DNA from: Burkholderiales bacterium
Lineage (GTDB): Bacteria; Pseudomonadota; Gammaproteobacteria; Burkholderiales; SG8-41
Assembly: GCA_019746155.1 (NCBI GenBank)
Contig: JAIESJ010000119.1
Location: 1-12,110 of the forward strand
DNA length: 12,110 nt
Reading direction: 5' to 3'
In this document: piece by piece, positions 1 through 7,079 of the stretch
How the letters are laid out: each line of letters opens with the position of its first letter
Numbering within the stretch: position 1 is the stretch's first letter
Position numbers and translations under genes: made by a program
The notes under the pieces: generated by a model
Seen by the model: the letters and a program-made list of their open reading frames with translations, nothing else
Told to the model about the DNA's origin: nothing
The model's database searches: none

Positions 1-195
1 CAGCATGACATGAATACCTGCACAAGACCGCGTACAACGCCCATTTTGATGAATTTTTGCACATCCACCACCGCGGGCAAATCCGGCGACTGCGGGATCA
101 GTCGTGCGCAAACGCCATTCCTTACCGCACGCGTTGACCGCAAGCCTCTGATTGCGCTACCCTTTCAGTTTCGCCAACGAGGGCGGTCGGCCCCC

Positions 196-432
196 ATGTC
201 CAAGCCTGCAAAAACCCAGAACAATCCCACCTTCGAAACGGCGCTGGCGGAGCTGGAAAGTATCGTTGCCAGCATGGAAGCCGGCCAGATGCCGCTCGAG
301 CAAGCGCTCGCTGCCTACAAGCGCGGTGCCGAATTGCTCAAGTTCTGTCAGACGGCTCTGCAGGACGCGCAGCAGCAGGTCAAGATCCTCGAGGACAACG
401 TCCTGAAAAATTTCGGCGCTGCCGAGCAATAA
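196..432 (+). CDS. xseB: Exodeoxyribonuclease VII small subunit
   Basis: This is a 78-residue protein, the usual length for XseB. The small subunit binds several-fold to XseA to form exonuclease VII, a cytoplasmic nuclease that degrades single-stranded DNA to oligonucleotides in repair. The sequence shows the family core: FETALAELESIVASMEAG near residues 14-31, followed by PLEQALAAYKRGAELLKFC, a helical hairpin with coiled-coil character. The frame is open upstream to position 10, but the family match begins at MSKPAK, so I place the start at ATG 196. A weak GAGGG lies about 12 nt before it. The gene is followed after 3 nt by ispA, the common xseB-ispA-dxs order in beta- and gammaproteobacteria. 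xseA is not in the window. Confidence 0.95.
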   Translation: MSKPAKTQNNPTFETALAELESIVASMEAGQMPLEQALAAYKRGAELLKFCQTALQDAQQQVKILEDNVLKNFGAAEQ

Positions 433-435
433 GCT

Positions 436-1335
436 GTGGACGCCTCCACCGACTTTCAAAGCTGGGCGCACGCCCGGCAGAGCCGCATTGAGACGCTGCT
501 GCAAAGCCTGTTGCCGGCTCCCGGCATCGCGCCGCAGCGCCTGCATCAGGCGATGCGCTATGCCGTGCTGGGTGCGGGCAAGCGCGTGCGGCCGCTGCTC
601 GCGTTTGCGGCGGGGGAACTCGCGCAGGCGGACCCCGAGCGCGCGGCGATCGCGGGAGCGGCCGTGGAATTGATTCACGCCTACTCGCTGGTGCATGACG
701 ATCTGCCGTGCATGGATGACGACGTGCTGCGCCGGGGCAAGCCGACCTGCCACGTCGAATACGGCGAGGCCACCGCGCTGCTGGTGGGCGATGCGCTGCA
801 AAGCCTCGCTTTTCAGCTGCTCAGCGAGTATCGTCTCGCGGACGATGTCGCGATGCAGCTCGACATGGTCAGGCTGCTCGCGGCAGCGTCGGGATCGCGC
901 GGCATGGCGGGCGGCCAGGCCATCGATCTCGAAGCCGTGGGCAAGACGCTGTCGGTACCGGAACTTGAATTCATGCATATCCACAAGACCGGGGCGCTGA
1001 TCCGGGCCGCGGCGCTGCTCGGCGCACGCTGCGGCAACGGCCTTGATGACAAGGCGCTCGCCCAGGTCGATCATTTCGCCAAATGCATCGGGCTTGCATT
1101 CCAGGTGGTCGACGACGTGCTCGATGCCGAAGCCCCGACCGCGACGCTCGGCAAGACCGCGGGCAAGGACGCGCGGCAGGGCAAGCCCACGTATGTGAGC
1201 GCGCTGGGCGTGGCACGCTCCAGAACACTTGCCGAGGAGCTGCGCAACGATGCGCTCAGGGCGCTGGATGGTCTCGGTGCGCGCGCGCTGCGGCTGCGGC
1301 AGCTCGCGGACTTTATCGTGCTACGAAAATTCTAA
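436..1335 (+). CDS. ispA: Farnesyl diphosphate synthase (geranyltranstransferase)
   Basis: The 299-residue protein matches short-chain trans-prenyltransferases of the IspA type, which condense DMAPP or GPP with IPP to give farnesyl diphosphate for quinones and undecaprenyl carriers. Visible motifs are GAGKRVRP at 46-53 (IPP binding), the first aspartate-rich motif DDLPCMDDD at 88-96, the following RRGKPTCH, GDALQSLAF at 118-126, and the second aspartate motif DDVLD at 226-230. The two residues between the aspartate pairs and the overall pattern are those of bacterial FPP synthases. The start is GTG 436, three bases after the xseB stop. No clear Shine-Dalgarno site is seen, so coupling to xseB is likely. 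dxs starts one base after its stop, so substrate supply and use are co-transcribed. Confidence 0.96.
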   Translation: MDASTDFQSWAHARQSRIETLLQSLLPAPGIAPQRLHQAMRYAVLGAGKRVRPLLAFAAGELAQADPERAAIAGAAVELIHAYSLVHDDLPCMDDDVLRRGKPTCHVEYGEATALLVGDALQSLAFQLLSEYRLADDVAMQLDMVRLLAAASGSRGMAGGQAIDLEAVGKTLSVPELEFMHIHKTGALIRAAALLGARCGNGLDDKALAQVDHFAKCIGLAFQVVDDVLDAEAPTATLGKTAGKDARQGKPTYVSALGVARSRTLAEELRNDALRALDGLGARALRLRQLADFIVLRKF

Positions 1336-1336
1336 A

Positions 1337-3187
1337 ATGTACGAATTGCTGAAATCGATCAATTATCCCCACGAGCTGCGGCAGCTTGAAAAGAGCCAGC
1401 TGCCGCGGCTCGCCGACGAGCTGCGCCAGTTCCTGGTCGAGTCGGTCAGCCAGACCGGCGGACATCTGTCGTCCAATCTCGGCACGGTGGAGCTGACCAT
1501 AGCGCTGCATTATGTTTTCGACACCCCGTACGACCGCCTGGTATGGGACGTGGGGCACCAGACCTACGGCCACAAGGTTCTCACCGGCCGCCGCGAAGGC
1601 ATGAAAAAGCTGCGCATGTGGGGCGGCATTTCCGGCTTCCCCCGCCGCGAGGAGAGCGAGTACGATACTTTCGGCACGGCGCATTCGAGCACCTCGATCA
1701 GCGCCGCGCTGGGCATGGCGGTGGCGTCCAAGCTGAAAGGCGAGAACCGCCACTGTGTCGCCATCATCGGCGACGGCGCGATGACCGCCGGCATGGCGTT
1801 CGAGGCGCTCAACAACGCCGGCGATACCGATGCCGACCTGCTGGTGATACTCAACGACAACGACATGTCGATCTCGCCGCCGGTGGGCGCGCTCAACAAG
1901 TATCTCGCCAAGCTCATGTCGGGGCGCTTCTACACCGCGGCCAAGCGCGCCAGCGAAAAAATGCTGGGCGAGCTCGCCCGCCGCGCCGAGGAACACGTGA
2001 AAGGCATGGTGACGCCGGGCACCATGTTCGAGGAATTCGGCTTCAACTACATCGGCCCCATCGACGGCCACGATCTCGACGCGCTGATCCCGACGCTCAG
2101 CAACATCAGGCAGTTGAAAGGTCCGCAGTTTCTGCATGTCGTCACGCGCAAGGGGCAGGGCTACAAGCTCGCCGAGGCCGATCCGGTGCTCTATCACGGC
2201 GTGTCCAGGTTCGACGCGACCAGCGGCATCGTCGGCGGCAAGTCCGGCGGCAGGCAGACTTACACCCAGATCTTCGGCGACTGGCTGTGTGACATGGCCG
2301 CGCTCGATGAGCGGCTTGTGGCCATTACGCCGGCGATGCGCGAAGGCTCCGGGCTGGTGAGGTTTTCGGAGCAGTATCCCGAGCGCTATTTCGACGTCGG
2401 CATCGCCGAGCAGCACGCGTTGACCTTCGCCGCGGGAATTGCCTGTGAGGGCTACAAGCCGGTGGTGGCGATCTACTCGACTTTCCTGCAGCGCGCTTAC
2501 GACCAGCTGATCCATGACATCCAGATCCAGAACCTGCCGATCGTGTTTGCCATCGACCGCGCCGGGCTGGTGGGCGCCGACGGCGCCACCCACAACGGCA
2601 GCTTCGATTTGAGCTACCTGCGCTGCCTGCCCAACATGACGGTGATGACGCCGTCCGACGAGAACGAATGCCGGCAGATGCTCTACACCGCGTTCCGGAT
2701 GAACACCCCGGCGGCGGTGCGCTACCCGCGCGGCACCGGGCCGGGGGTGGAAATCAGGAAGGAAATGCAGGCGCTGCCTATCGGCAAGGGCGAAATCCGG
2801 CGCACCGGGAAAAAGATCGCGCTGCTGTCGAAGAGGATTGCGATTCTCGCTTTCGGCAGCATGGTGAAGCCCGGCCTGGATGCCGCGGAGGAACTCGACG
2901 CCACGGTGGCCAACATGCGCTTCGTCAAGCCGCTCGATGAGGAACTGATCGCCGAGCTGGCTGCCAGTCACGACCTGCTGGTGACGATCGAGGAGAACGT
3001 GGTCATGGGCGGCGCGGGCAGCGCCGTGCTCGAAGTGCTGCAGAAGCGGGGCAGCACGATTCCCGTGCTGCAGATAGGGTTGCCCGACAGGTTCATCGAC
3101 CAGGGCGATCCGGGCGCCCAGCTTGCGGAAGCGGGGCTTACCAAGGATGGCATCCTCAAGGCTATCCGCGCGCGGCTGGCGGAGTAG
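1337..3187 (+). CDS. dxs: 1-deoxy-D-xylulose-5-phosphate synthase
   Basis: This enzyme condenses pyruvate and glyceraldehyde 3-phosphate to DXP. It is the first and flux-controlling step of the MEP pathway and also feeds thiamine and pyridoxal synthesis. The 616-residue protein aligns over its length with E. coli DXS as I remember it. It has GGHLSSNLG (His43), DVGHQTYGHK (His74), the thiamine diphosphate motif GDGAMTAG (145-152) ending in LNDND with Asn173, the catalytic glutamate in IAEQHA (Glu358), and the C-terminal domain with RFVKPLDE. I start it at ATG 1337, one base after ispA; the frame is open upstream but only as ispA read in another frame. An oddity is a seven-residue near-duplication at 492-505 (KKIALLS then KRIAILA) where E. 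coli has one copy. No ribosome binding site is obvious, which suggests coupling. Confidence 0.97.
   Translation: MYELLKSINYPHELRQLEKSQLPRLADELRQFLVESVSQTGGHLSSNLGTVELTIALHYVFDTPYDRLVWDVGHQTYGHKVLTGRREGMKKLRMWGGISGFPRREESEYDTFGTAHSSTSISAALGMAVASKLKGENRHCVAIIGDGAMTAGMAFEALNNAGDTDADLLVILNDNDMSISPPVGALNKYLAKLMSGRFYTAAKRASEKMLGELARRAEEHVKGMVTPGTMFEEFGFNYIGPIDGHDLDALIPTLSNIRQLKGPQFLHVVTRKGQGYKLAEADPVLYHGVSRFDATSGIVGGKSGGRQTYTQIFGDWLCDMAALDERLVAITPAMREGSGLVRFSEQYPERYFDVGIAEQHALTFAAGIACEGYKPVVAIYSTFLQRAYDQLIHDIQIQNLPIVFAIDRAGLVGADGATHNGSFDLSYLRCLPNMTVMTPSDENECRQMLYTAFRMNTPAAVRYPRGTGPGVEIRKEMQALPIGKGEIRRTGKKIALLSKRIAILAFGSMVKPGLDAAEELDATVANMRFVKPLDEELIAELAASHDLLVTIEENVVMGGAGSAVLEVLQKRGSTIPVLQIGLPDRFIDQGDPGAQLAEAGLTKDGILKAIRARLAE
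2810..2851 (+). repeat. 21-bp diverged tandem duplication inside dxs
   Basis: Two adjacent 21-base units, 2810-2830 and 2831-2851, encode KKIALLS and KRIAILA. The unit matches a single beta-strand segment of DXS just before the conserved FGSM. The protein keeps its frame and the copies differ at several bases, so the event is not recent. Whether it is specific to this lineage cannot be told here. Confidence 0.55.
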
Positions 3188-3202
3188 AATGGCCAAACCA
3201 GC

Positions 3203-3282
3203 GAACAGTAAACAGTAAACGGTAAGCGGTAAGGGACCAAGGGCACCAAGCCTCTCCGGTTTTTTCTGCTCACCGCTCACCG
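3203..3282. repeat. Heptanucleotide repeats forming an imperfect inverted repeat
   Basis: Between dxs and folE four 7-nt units follow one another from 3203: GAACAGT, AAACAGT, AAACGGT, AAGCGGT. The unit CTCACCG occurs twice at 3269-3282. The segment 3220-3233 can pair with 3269-3282 (12 of 14 positions, the two mismatches being A opposite C), leaving a 35-nt loop that contains a TTTTTT run. The design resembles the hairpin at 7080-7148. It may terminate or process the xseB-ispA-dxs transcript. No coding sequence is seen in this 105-nt gap. Confidence 0.6.
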
Positions 3283-3292
3283 GATCTCAGTC

Positions 3293-3916
3293 ATGACGCT
3301 TAACAGGAAAATGCTCGAAGAAAACGAGATGGACGGCTACGCCAAGATCGACCAGTACAATCCGGCCACGGTGCGGCGCATCGCCGAGAAGTATCGCGCC
3401 ATTCTCAAGGACATCGGCGAGGACCCCGACCGCGAAGGCCTCGAAAAGACGCCCGAGCGCGTCGCCAAGGCGTTGCAGTTCCTGACCCACGGCTACGATC
3501 TCGATCCGGCGGAAATCCTGCGCTCGGCGATGTTCAAGGAAGAATACCAGCAGATGGTGATCGTCAAGGACATCGAGGTCTATTCGATGTGCGAGCACCA
3601 TGTCCTGCCGTTTTTCGGCAAGGCGCACGTCGCCTACATCCCGAACGGCCACATCGTGGGCCTGTCGAAAATTCCGCGCGTGGTCGACGCCTTTGCGCGC
3701 CGGCTCCAGGTGCAGGAGCGGCTCACGGTCGAGATCAGAAACTGCATCCAGGAAACGCTCAAGCCGCTGGGCGTGGCGGTGGTGATCGAGGCGCAGCACA
3801 TGTGCATGATCATGCGCGGCATCCAGAAGCAGCACTCGATCGCGACCACCTCGGCCTTCACCGGCGAGTTCAAGCAGGAGAGAACGCGCGCCGAATTCAT
3901 GCGGTTGATTTCTTGA
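3293..3916 (+). CDS. folE: GTP cyclohydrolase I (FolE type)
   Basis: The enzyme converts GTP to 7,8-dihydroneopterin triphosphate, the first step to tetrahydrofolate and related pterins. The 207-residue protein carries the FolE signature: DREGLEKTPERV at 46-57, then the zinc ligands Cys100 and His103 in SMCEHHVLPFFGKAHVAY, the segment GHIVGLSKIPR, and the third ligand Cys171 in AQHMCMIMRG. It is therefore the zinc-dependent FolE rather than FolE2. The start is uncertain: ATG 3293 gives 207 residues, and in-frame ATGs at 3311 and 3329 give 201 and 195. Family similarity begins around YAKIDQYNP, so the first twelve residues are optional, and none of the starts has a strong ribosome binding site. 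It lies between dxs and the ribBA-like gene on the same strand. Confidence 0.96.
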   Translation: MTLNRKMLEENEMDGYAKIDQYNPATVRRIAEKYRAILKDIGEDPDREGLEKTPERVAKALQFLTHGYDLDPAEILRSAMFKEEYQQMVIVKDIEVYSMCEHHVLPFFGKAHVAYIPNGHIVGLSKIPRVVDAFARRLQVQERLTVEIRNCIQETLKPLGVAVVIEAQHMCMIMRGIQKQHSIATTSAFTGEFKQERTRAEFMRLIS

Positions 3917-3937
3917 TTCTCCGTGTACCTCTCCAGG

Positions 3938-3954
3938 CACCCCTCAAGGGGGTG
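3938..3954. other. Small GC-rich hairpin in the folE-ribBA gap
   Basis: CACCCCT at 3938-3944 pairs with GGGGGTG at 3948-3954 across a 3-nt loop (six Watson-Crick pairs and one T-G). It is 22 nt after the folE stop. No U tract follows, so it is a poor intrinsic terminator; it could be an attenuator or an mRNA-stabilising stem. Right after it the decamer TTGAAAAGAA occurs twice, at 3955-3964 and 3970-3979. Confidence 0.4.
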
Positions 3955-4009
3955 TTGAAAAGAAGGGTATTGAAAAGAATTCTCTGTGACTGAAGACCGG
4001 GCTTTCCAG

Positions 4010-5257
4010 ATGAGCGAATTGAAGAAAACCAGCGAGTTCATCGTCGAGCAGATCCTGCCTGACGTACGCAAGGGCCGCATGGTGATCCTGGTCGACAGCG
4101 AAGACCGGGAGAACGAGGGCGATCTGTTCGTTGCCGCGGAGCGTGCGACTCCCGAGGCGATCAATTTCATGGCGACCCACGGCCGCGGGCTGATTTCGCT
4201 GGCGCTGACCGAAGGGCGCATGCGGCAGCTGGGCTTGTCGCTCATCACCGACGATACCGGCAATCAGACCAGGTTCGGCACGGCGTTCGCCACGCCGATC
4301 GACGCGCGCGAAGGCGTCGGCTCCGGCATGTCGGCGCATGACCGCGCGCGGACCATCGCGGTGGCCATTGCTGACCACACGCGGCCGGCCGATCTCATCC
4401 GTCCCGGCCGGTTGCAGACGCTGCGCGCGGTGGACGGCGGCGTGCTGGCGCGCCGCGGCCATACCGAGGCGGCGGTCGATCTCGCGCGCATGGCGGGCCT
4501 CAAGCCCGCGGGCGTGATCTGCGAAATCATGAACGACGACGGCAGCATGGCACGCATGCCCGAACTCGAACGCTTCGCCGCACGGCACGGCATCAGGATT
4601 CTGAGAATTTCCGATCTCGTCGCCTACCGCGAGAACGAGCGCCAGATCACCCGCCGCGCCACCACCGTGCTGCCGACGCGCAAGGCCGGCGCCTTCCAGT
4701 TGATGATCTACAGCGACAACCTCGAAACCACGCTCTATGTCGCGCTGGTCAAAGGCGAGATCAAGCCGGACCAGCCGACGCTGGTGCGCATGCATTCGCA
4801 GTGCCTGACCGGCGACGTGTTCGGTTCCGAGCGCTGCGATTGCGGCGAGCAGCTCGACACGGCGCTGGAAATGATCGAGCGGGCAGGCAGCGGCGTGCTG
4901 GTCTACATGTTCGACGAAGGCCGCGGCATAGGCCTGCTCAACAAGATCCGCGCCTATGCGCTGCAAGACCAGGGCCACGACACGGTGGAGGCCAACCACG
5001 CGCTGGGCTTTGCCGCCGACATGCGCGACTACAAGGCCGGCGCGCACATCCTGTTCGACCTCGGCGTGCGCAAGGTGCGCCTCGTGACCAACAACCCCGA
5101 CAAGGTCGCCGCGCTCGAAGAGTACGGCCTCACCGTCACCGAGCGCGTCGCAATCGAAGTCCCGCCGCGCTCCGCCAACCGCAACTACCTCCAGACCAAG
5201 CGCACCAAGTTCGGCCACCTGCTCTCCATGGTGGAGCAGGGCGAGAAAACCGAATAA
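4010..5257 (+). CDS. ribBA: RibB-RibA fusion: GTP cyclohydrolase II with an apparently degenerate DHBP synthase domain
   Basis: The 415-residue protein has an N-terminal RibB-like domain (about 1-205) and a C-terminal RibA domain (about 210-415). RibA opens GTP to start riboflavin synthesis; RibB makes 3,4-dihydroxy-2-butanone 4-phosphate from ribulose 5-phosphate. The RibA half looks complete: zinc ligands Cys265, Cys276 and Cys278 in CLTGDVFGSERCDCG, then DEGRGIGLLNKIRAYALQDQG with the catalytic Tyr316, and TNNPDK. The RibB half keeps DSEDRENEGD and RGHTEA (His151), but the position matching E. coli His136 is Arg134 (PGRLQTLRA instead of the usual PGHxFPLRA). The TTG of GVTTG is GSG, and the cysteine after GL(I/V) is Ser63. 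RibB activity is therefore doubtful. I use ATG 4010; GTG 3986 is an alternative giving 423 residues. Neither has a good ribosome binding site. Confidence 0.93.
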   Translation: MSELKKTSEFIVEQILPDVRKGRMVILVDSEDRENEGDLFVAAERATPEAINFMATHGRGLISLALTEGRMRQLGLSLITDDTGNQTRFGTAFATPIDAREGVGSGMSAHDRARTIAVAIADHTRPADLIRPGRLQTLRAVDGGVLARRGHTEAAVDLARMAGLKPAGVICEIMNDDGSMARMPELERFAARHGIRILRISDLVAYRENERQITRRATTVLPTRKAGAFQLMIYSDNLETTLYVALVKGEIKPDQPTLVRMHSQCLTGDVFGSERCDCGEQLDTALEMIERAGSGVLVYMFDEGRGIGLLNKIRAYALQDQGHDTVEANHALGFAADMRDYKAGAHILFDLGVRKVRLVTNNPDKVAALEEYGLTVTERVAIEVPPRSANRNYLQTKRTKFGHLLSMVEQGEKTE

Positions 5258-5297
5258 CATTAATTAAAGTACGGGTGCGGATTCAAGATGCAGTCCT

Positions 5298-5325
5298 TTG
5301 ACCAGCTACGGGTGCCGTTTATGAT
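5298..5325 (+). promoter_or_regulatory. Sigma70-type promoter
   Basis: TTGACC at 5298-5303 and TATGAT at 5320-5325 are separated by 16 bp, close to the sigma70 consensus. Transcription would begin near 5332. That start lies after an in-frame ATG at 5328 and before ATG 5412, which supports the shorter form of the membrane protein. The 154-nt gap between ribBA and this gene otherwise shows nothing recognisable. Confidence 0.55.
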
Positions 5326-5411
5326 CCTTGCCATGCCGAACGCAACGGCGCCGGACAAAGGAATTTTCTGCTGCAAGCGCCGCACTGGCCCGCTTGGACC
5401 TTAGACCGGAT

Positions 5412-6227
5412 ATGGACAACGGCAGGAAAACGGCTGAGGCCGGCTGGAAGAACTGGATTCTGGTCGCGGTTGCCGCCGCGACTGGCGTGGCGATGTTTTT
5501 CATTCCACGGATCCCGCAGGATCCTGCGTATCACCGGTTTTCGGATGCGCACGAAGTGTTCGGCATTCCGAATTTCTGGAACGTGGTCACCAATCTGCCT
5601 TTCCTGATCGTGGGGCTGGCTGGATTAAGGCTTCACTTCAGCGGCGCCGGAAGTCCGGTTCCCGCCGCGCTGCGTCCGGGGTATATCGTTTTTCTCGTAG
5701 GGGTAATGCTGATTGGCGTCGGCTCGGCCTACTATCACTATGCGCCATCAACCGCTGCTCTGGTATGGGACCGGTTGCCCATGACTATCGTGTTCATGGC
5801 GCTGTTTGCGGTGGTGATCGGGGACGGTATCCCGGTGAGGTATGCCGGGAAATTTCTCTGGTTGTTTATTTTGGCCGGAGTGGGCTCCGTGGGATATTGG
5901 TATGTTACCGAAACGCGCGGGGCAGGCGACCTCAGGCCGTACGTTGTGGTGCAATTTCTCCCGCTGGTTCTGATCCCGCTGACCCTCGTCTTGAATGGAA
6001 CGAAGTATCTGCATGCGGGGTTTTTATGGGCGACCCTGGGCGTCTACCTGTTGGCGAAAGTCGTGGAGCATTATGACGTGGCCGTTTACAGCCTGACCGG
6101 AGTCCTGGGCGGCCACTCGATCAAGCATCTGCTGGCGTCTTTGGCCACGTTTTGTGTTCTCATGGCGTTCAGAGGGCGCCCAACTGCCCGGGAAGATCGC
6201 CTGTGGCGGCTGAACCAGCAGCCCTGA
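5412..6227 (+). CDS. Ceramidase-like integral membrane hydrolase (CREST superfamily)
   Basis: The 271-residue protein is mostly hydrophobic, with about seven or eight membrane segments near 14-31, 55-73, 89-105, 121-138, 146-163, 178-195, 200-216 and 238-253. It carries the residues that define the alkaline ceramidase/PAQR/Per1 (CREST) superfamily of zinc-dependent membrane hydrolases: GVGSAYYH at 102-109 (Ser105, His109), WDRLPMT with Asp120, and GHSIKHL at 234-240 with the His235-xxx-His239 pair. FWNVVTNLPF at 55-64 resembles the N-terminal ceramidase signature. The membrane location and metal-dependent amide or ester hydrolysis are inferred from the family; the substrate is unknown, and many such bacteria lack sphingolipids. 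I choose ATG 5412 because the promoter's start site lies after the earlier ATG at 5328. Codon use looks less GC-biased than in neighbouring genes, which may point to transfer. Confidence 0.85.
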   Translation: MDNGRKTAEAGWKNWILVAVAAATGVAMFFIPRIPQDPAYHRFSDAHEVFGIPNFWNVVTNLPFLIVGLAGLRLHFSGAGSPVPAALRPGYIVFLVGVMLIGVGSAYYHYAPSTAALVWDRLPMTIVFMALFAVVIGDGIPVRYAGKFLWLFILAGVGSVGYWYVTETRGAGDLRPYVVVQFLPLVLIPLTLVLNGTKYLHAGFLWATLGVYLLAKVVEHYDVAVYSLTGVLGGHSIKHLLASLATFCVLMAFRGRPTAREDRLWRLNQQP

Positions 6228-6365
6228 TCGAGCGTCTGAGGGTATCGGGGTTTTGCCTTTGACCGATGACGTTGACAGCGGCGGCGGGAGCGGCAAGCGG
6301 TGTCAGGTAGAAAAATCACCGCGACTGAACTAACATTTCCATAATCGATCTCACATACGCCGACA

Positions 6366-7079
6366 ATGAAACCGGTTGCCATTTTTAGACACGCCGCGAC
6401 CGAAGGTCCCGGTTATTTAGCCACATATCTCACGCGCCACGGTGTTCCGTGGCAGGTGGTGAAGCTCGACGAGGGCGCGCCGGTGCCGGACGATCCGCGC
6501 GCCTTCGGCGGCATGGCGTTCATGGGCGGGCCGATGAGCGTCAACGATGATCTGCCGTGGATTCCGGAAGTGCTGGACCTGATCCGCGCCGGCGTGGATG
6601 CCGATGTGCCGGTGATCGGCCATTGCCTCGGCGGGCAACTGATGTCCAAAGCGCTGGGCGGGGAGGTGACGCGCAATCCGGTGAAGGAAATCGGCTGGGG
6701 GCGGGTCGAGGTTGTCGGCCATCCGGTGGCGAGCGAATGGTTCGGGGCGCCGTCCGCCTCATTCGATTCTTTTCACTGGCACGGCGAGACCTTCAGCATT
6801 CCGCCCGGCGCTGCACGCGTGCTCTCCAGCCCCTATTGCGCGAACCAGGCGTTCGTGACCGGCAAGCACCTGGGCATGCAATGCCACGTGGAAATGACCG
6901 AAGAACTTGTCCGCACCTGGTGCCGGGACTGGCAGAAGGAAGTAAAGTCCCTTGCGTCGCGCATGCCTTCAGTGCAGACGCCGGAAGAGATGCTGGATGA
7001 AATCGAGCGCAAGGTCAGCGTGCTCAACGCCATCGCCGACCGCATCTACGGGCGATGGATCGAGGGCCTCAGAGACTGA
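6366..7079 (+). CDS. Class I glutamine amidotransferase domain protein (GuaA-N-like)
   Basis: The 237-residue cytoplasmic protein is a stand-alone class I (triad) glutamine amidotransferase or related gamma-glutamyl hydrolase. The nucleophile elbow is GHCLGGQLM with Cys87, and the rest of the triad is His174 and Glu176 in QCHVEMT. FMGGPMSVNDD at 52-62 is typical of the GMP-synthase-like stand-alone group. No synthase partner domain is fused and none is next door, so the ammonia acceptor or substrate cannot be named; members of this group include gamma-glutamyl-polyamine and gamma-glutamyl-peptide hydrolases as well as uncharacterised proteins. The 138-nt gap before it holds no convincing promoter or terminator, and the ribosome binding site is weak. 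It is the last plus-strand gene before the convergent operon. Confidence 0.88.
   Translation: MKPVAIFRHAATEGPGYLATYLTRHGVPWQVVKLDEGAPVPDDPRAFGGMAFMGGPMSVNDDLPWIPEVLDLIRAGVDADVPVIGHCLGGQLMSKALGGEVTRNPVKEIGWGRVEVVGHPVASEWFGAPSASFDSFHWHGETFSIPPGAARVLSSPYCANQAFVTGKHLGMQCHVEMTEELVRTWCRDWQKEVKSLASRMPSVQTPEEMLDEIERKVSVLNAIADRIYGRWIEGLRD

Noticed and set aside
1..195. Possible end or start of a divergent minus-strand gene at the left edge (an open frame with GTG GTG GAT GTG and MGVVRGLVQVF).
   Set aside because: Only about 15-45 codons are visible, with no ribosome binding site, no recognisable family and no clear start. I see nothing I can support in these bases apart from a poor TTGACC-containing promoter-like stretch near 134.
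3203..3230. CRISPR-like or minisatellite array.
   Set aside because: The units are only 7 nt, contiguous and without spacers.
1313..3280. A 655-codon open frame on the minus strand opposite dxs.
   Set aside because: Its product is rich in Arg, His and Ala with no domain, and dxs on the other strand is unmistakable. It is a by-product of GC-rich codon use.
3917..4009. FMN riboswitch upstream of the ribBA-like gene.
   Set aside because: The 93-nt gap is shorter than a complete FMN element and none of its conserved boxes is recognisable.
3944..5260. A 438-codon minus-strand open frame opposite ribBA.
   Set aside because: Low-complexity Arg/Ala/His composition and full overlap with a certain gene.
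5328..5411. N-terminal extension of the ceramidase-like protein from ATG 5328.
   Set aside because: The predicted transcription start near 5332 is downstream of this codon, the extension is Arg-rich without family similarity, and ATG 5412 is just before the first membrane segment.
6272..6345. Promoter for the amidotransferase using TTGACA at 6272 or CATAAT at 6340.
   Set aside because: Neither hexamer has a partner at 16-18 bp spacing, so I do not call it.
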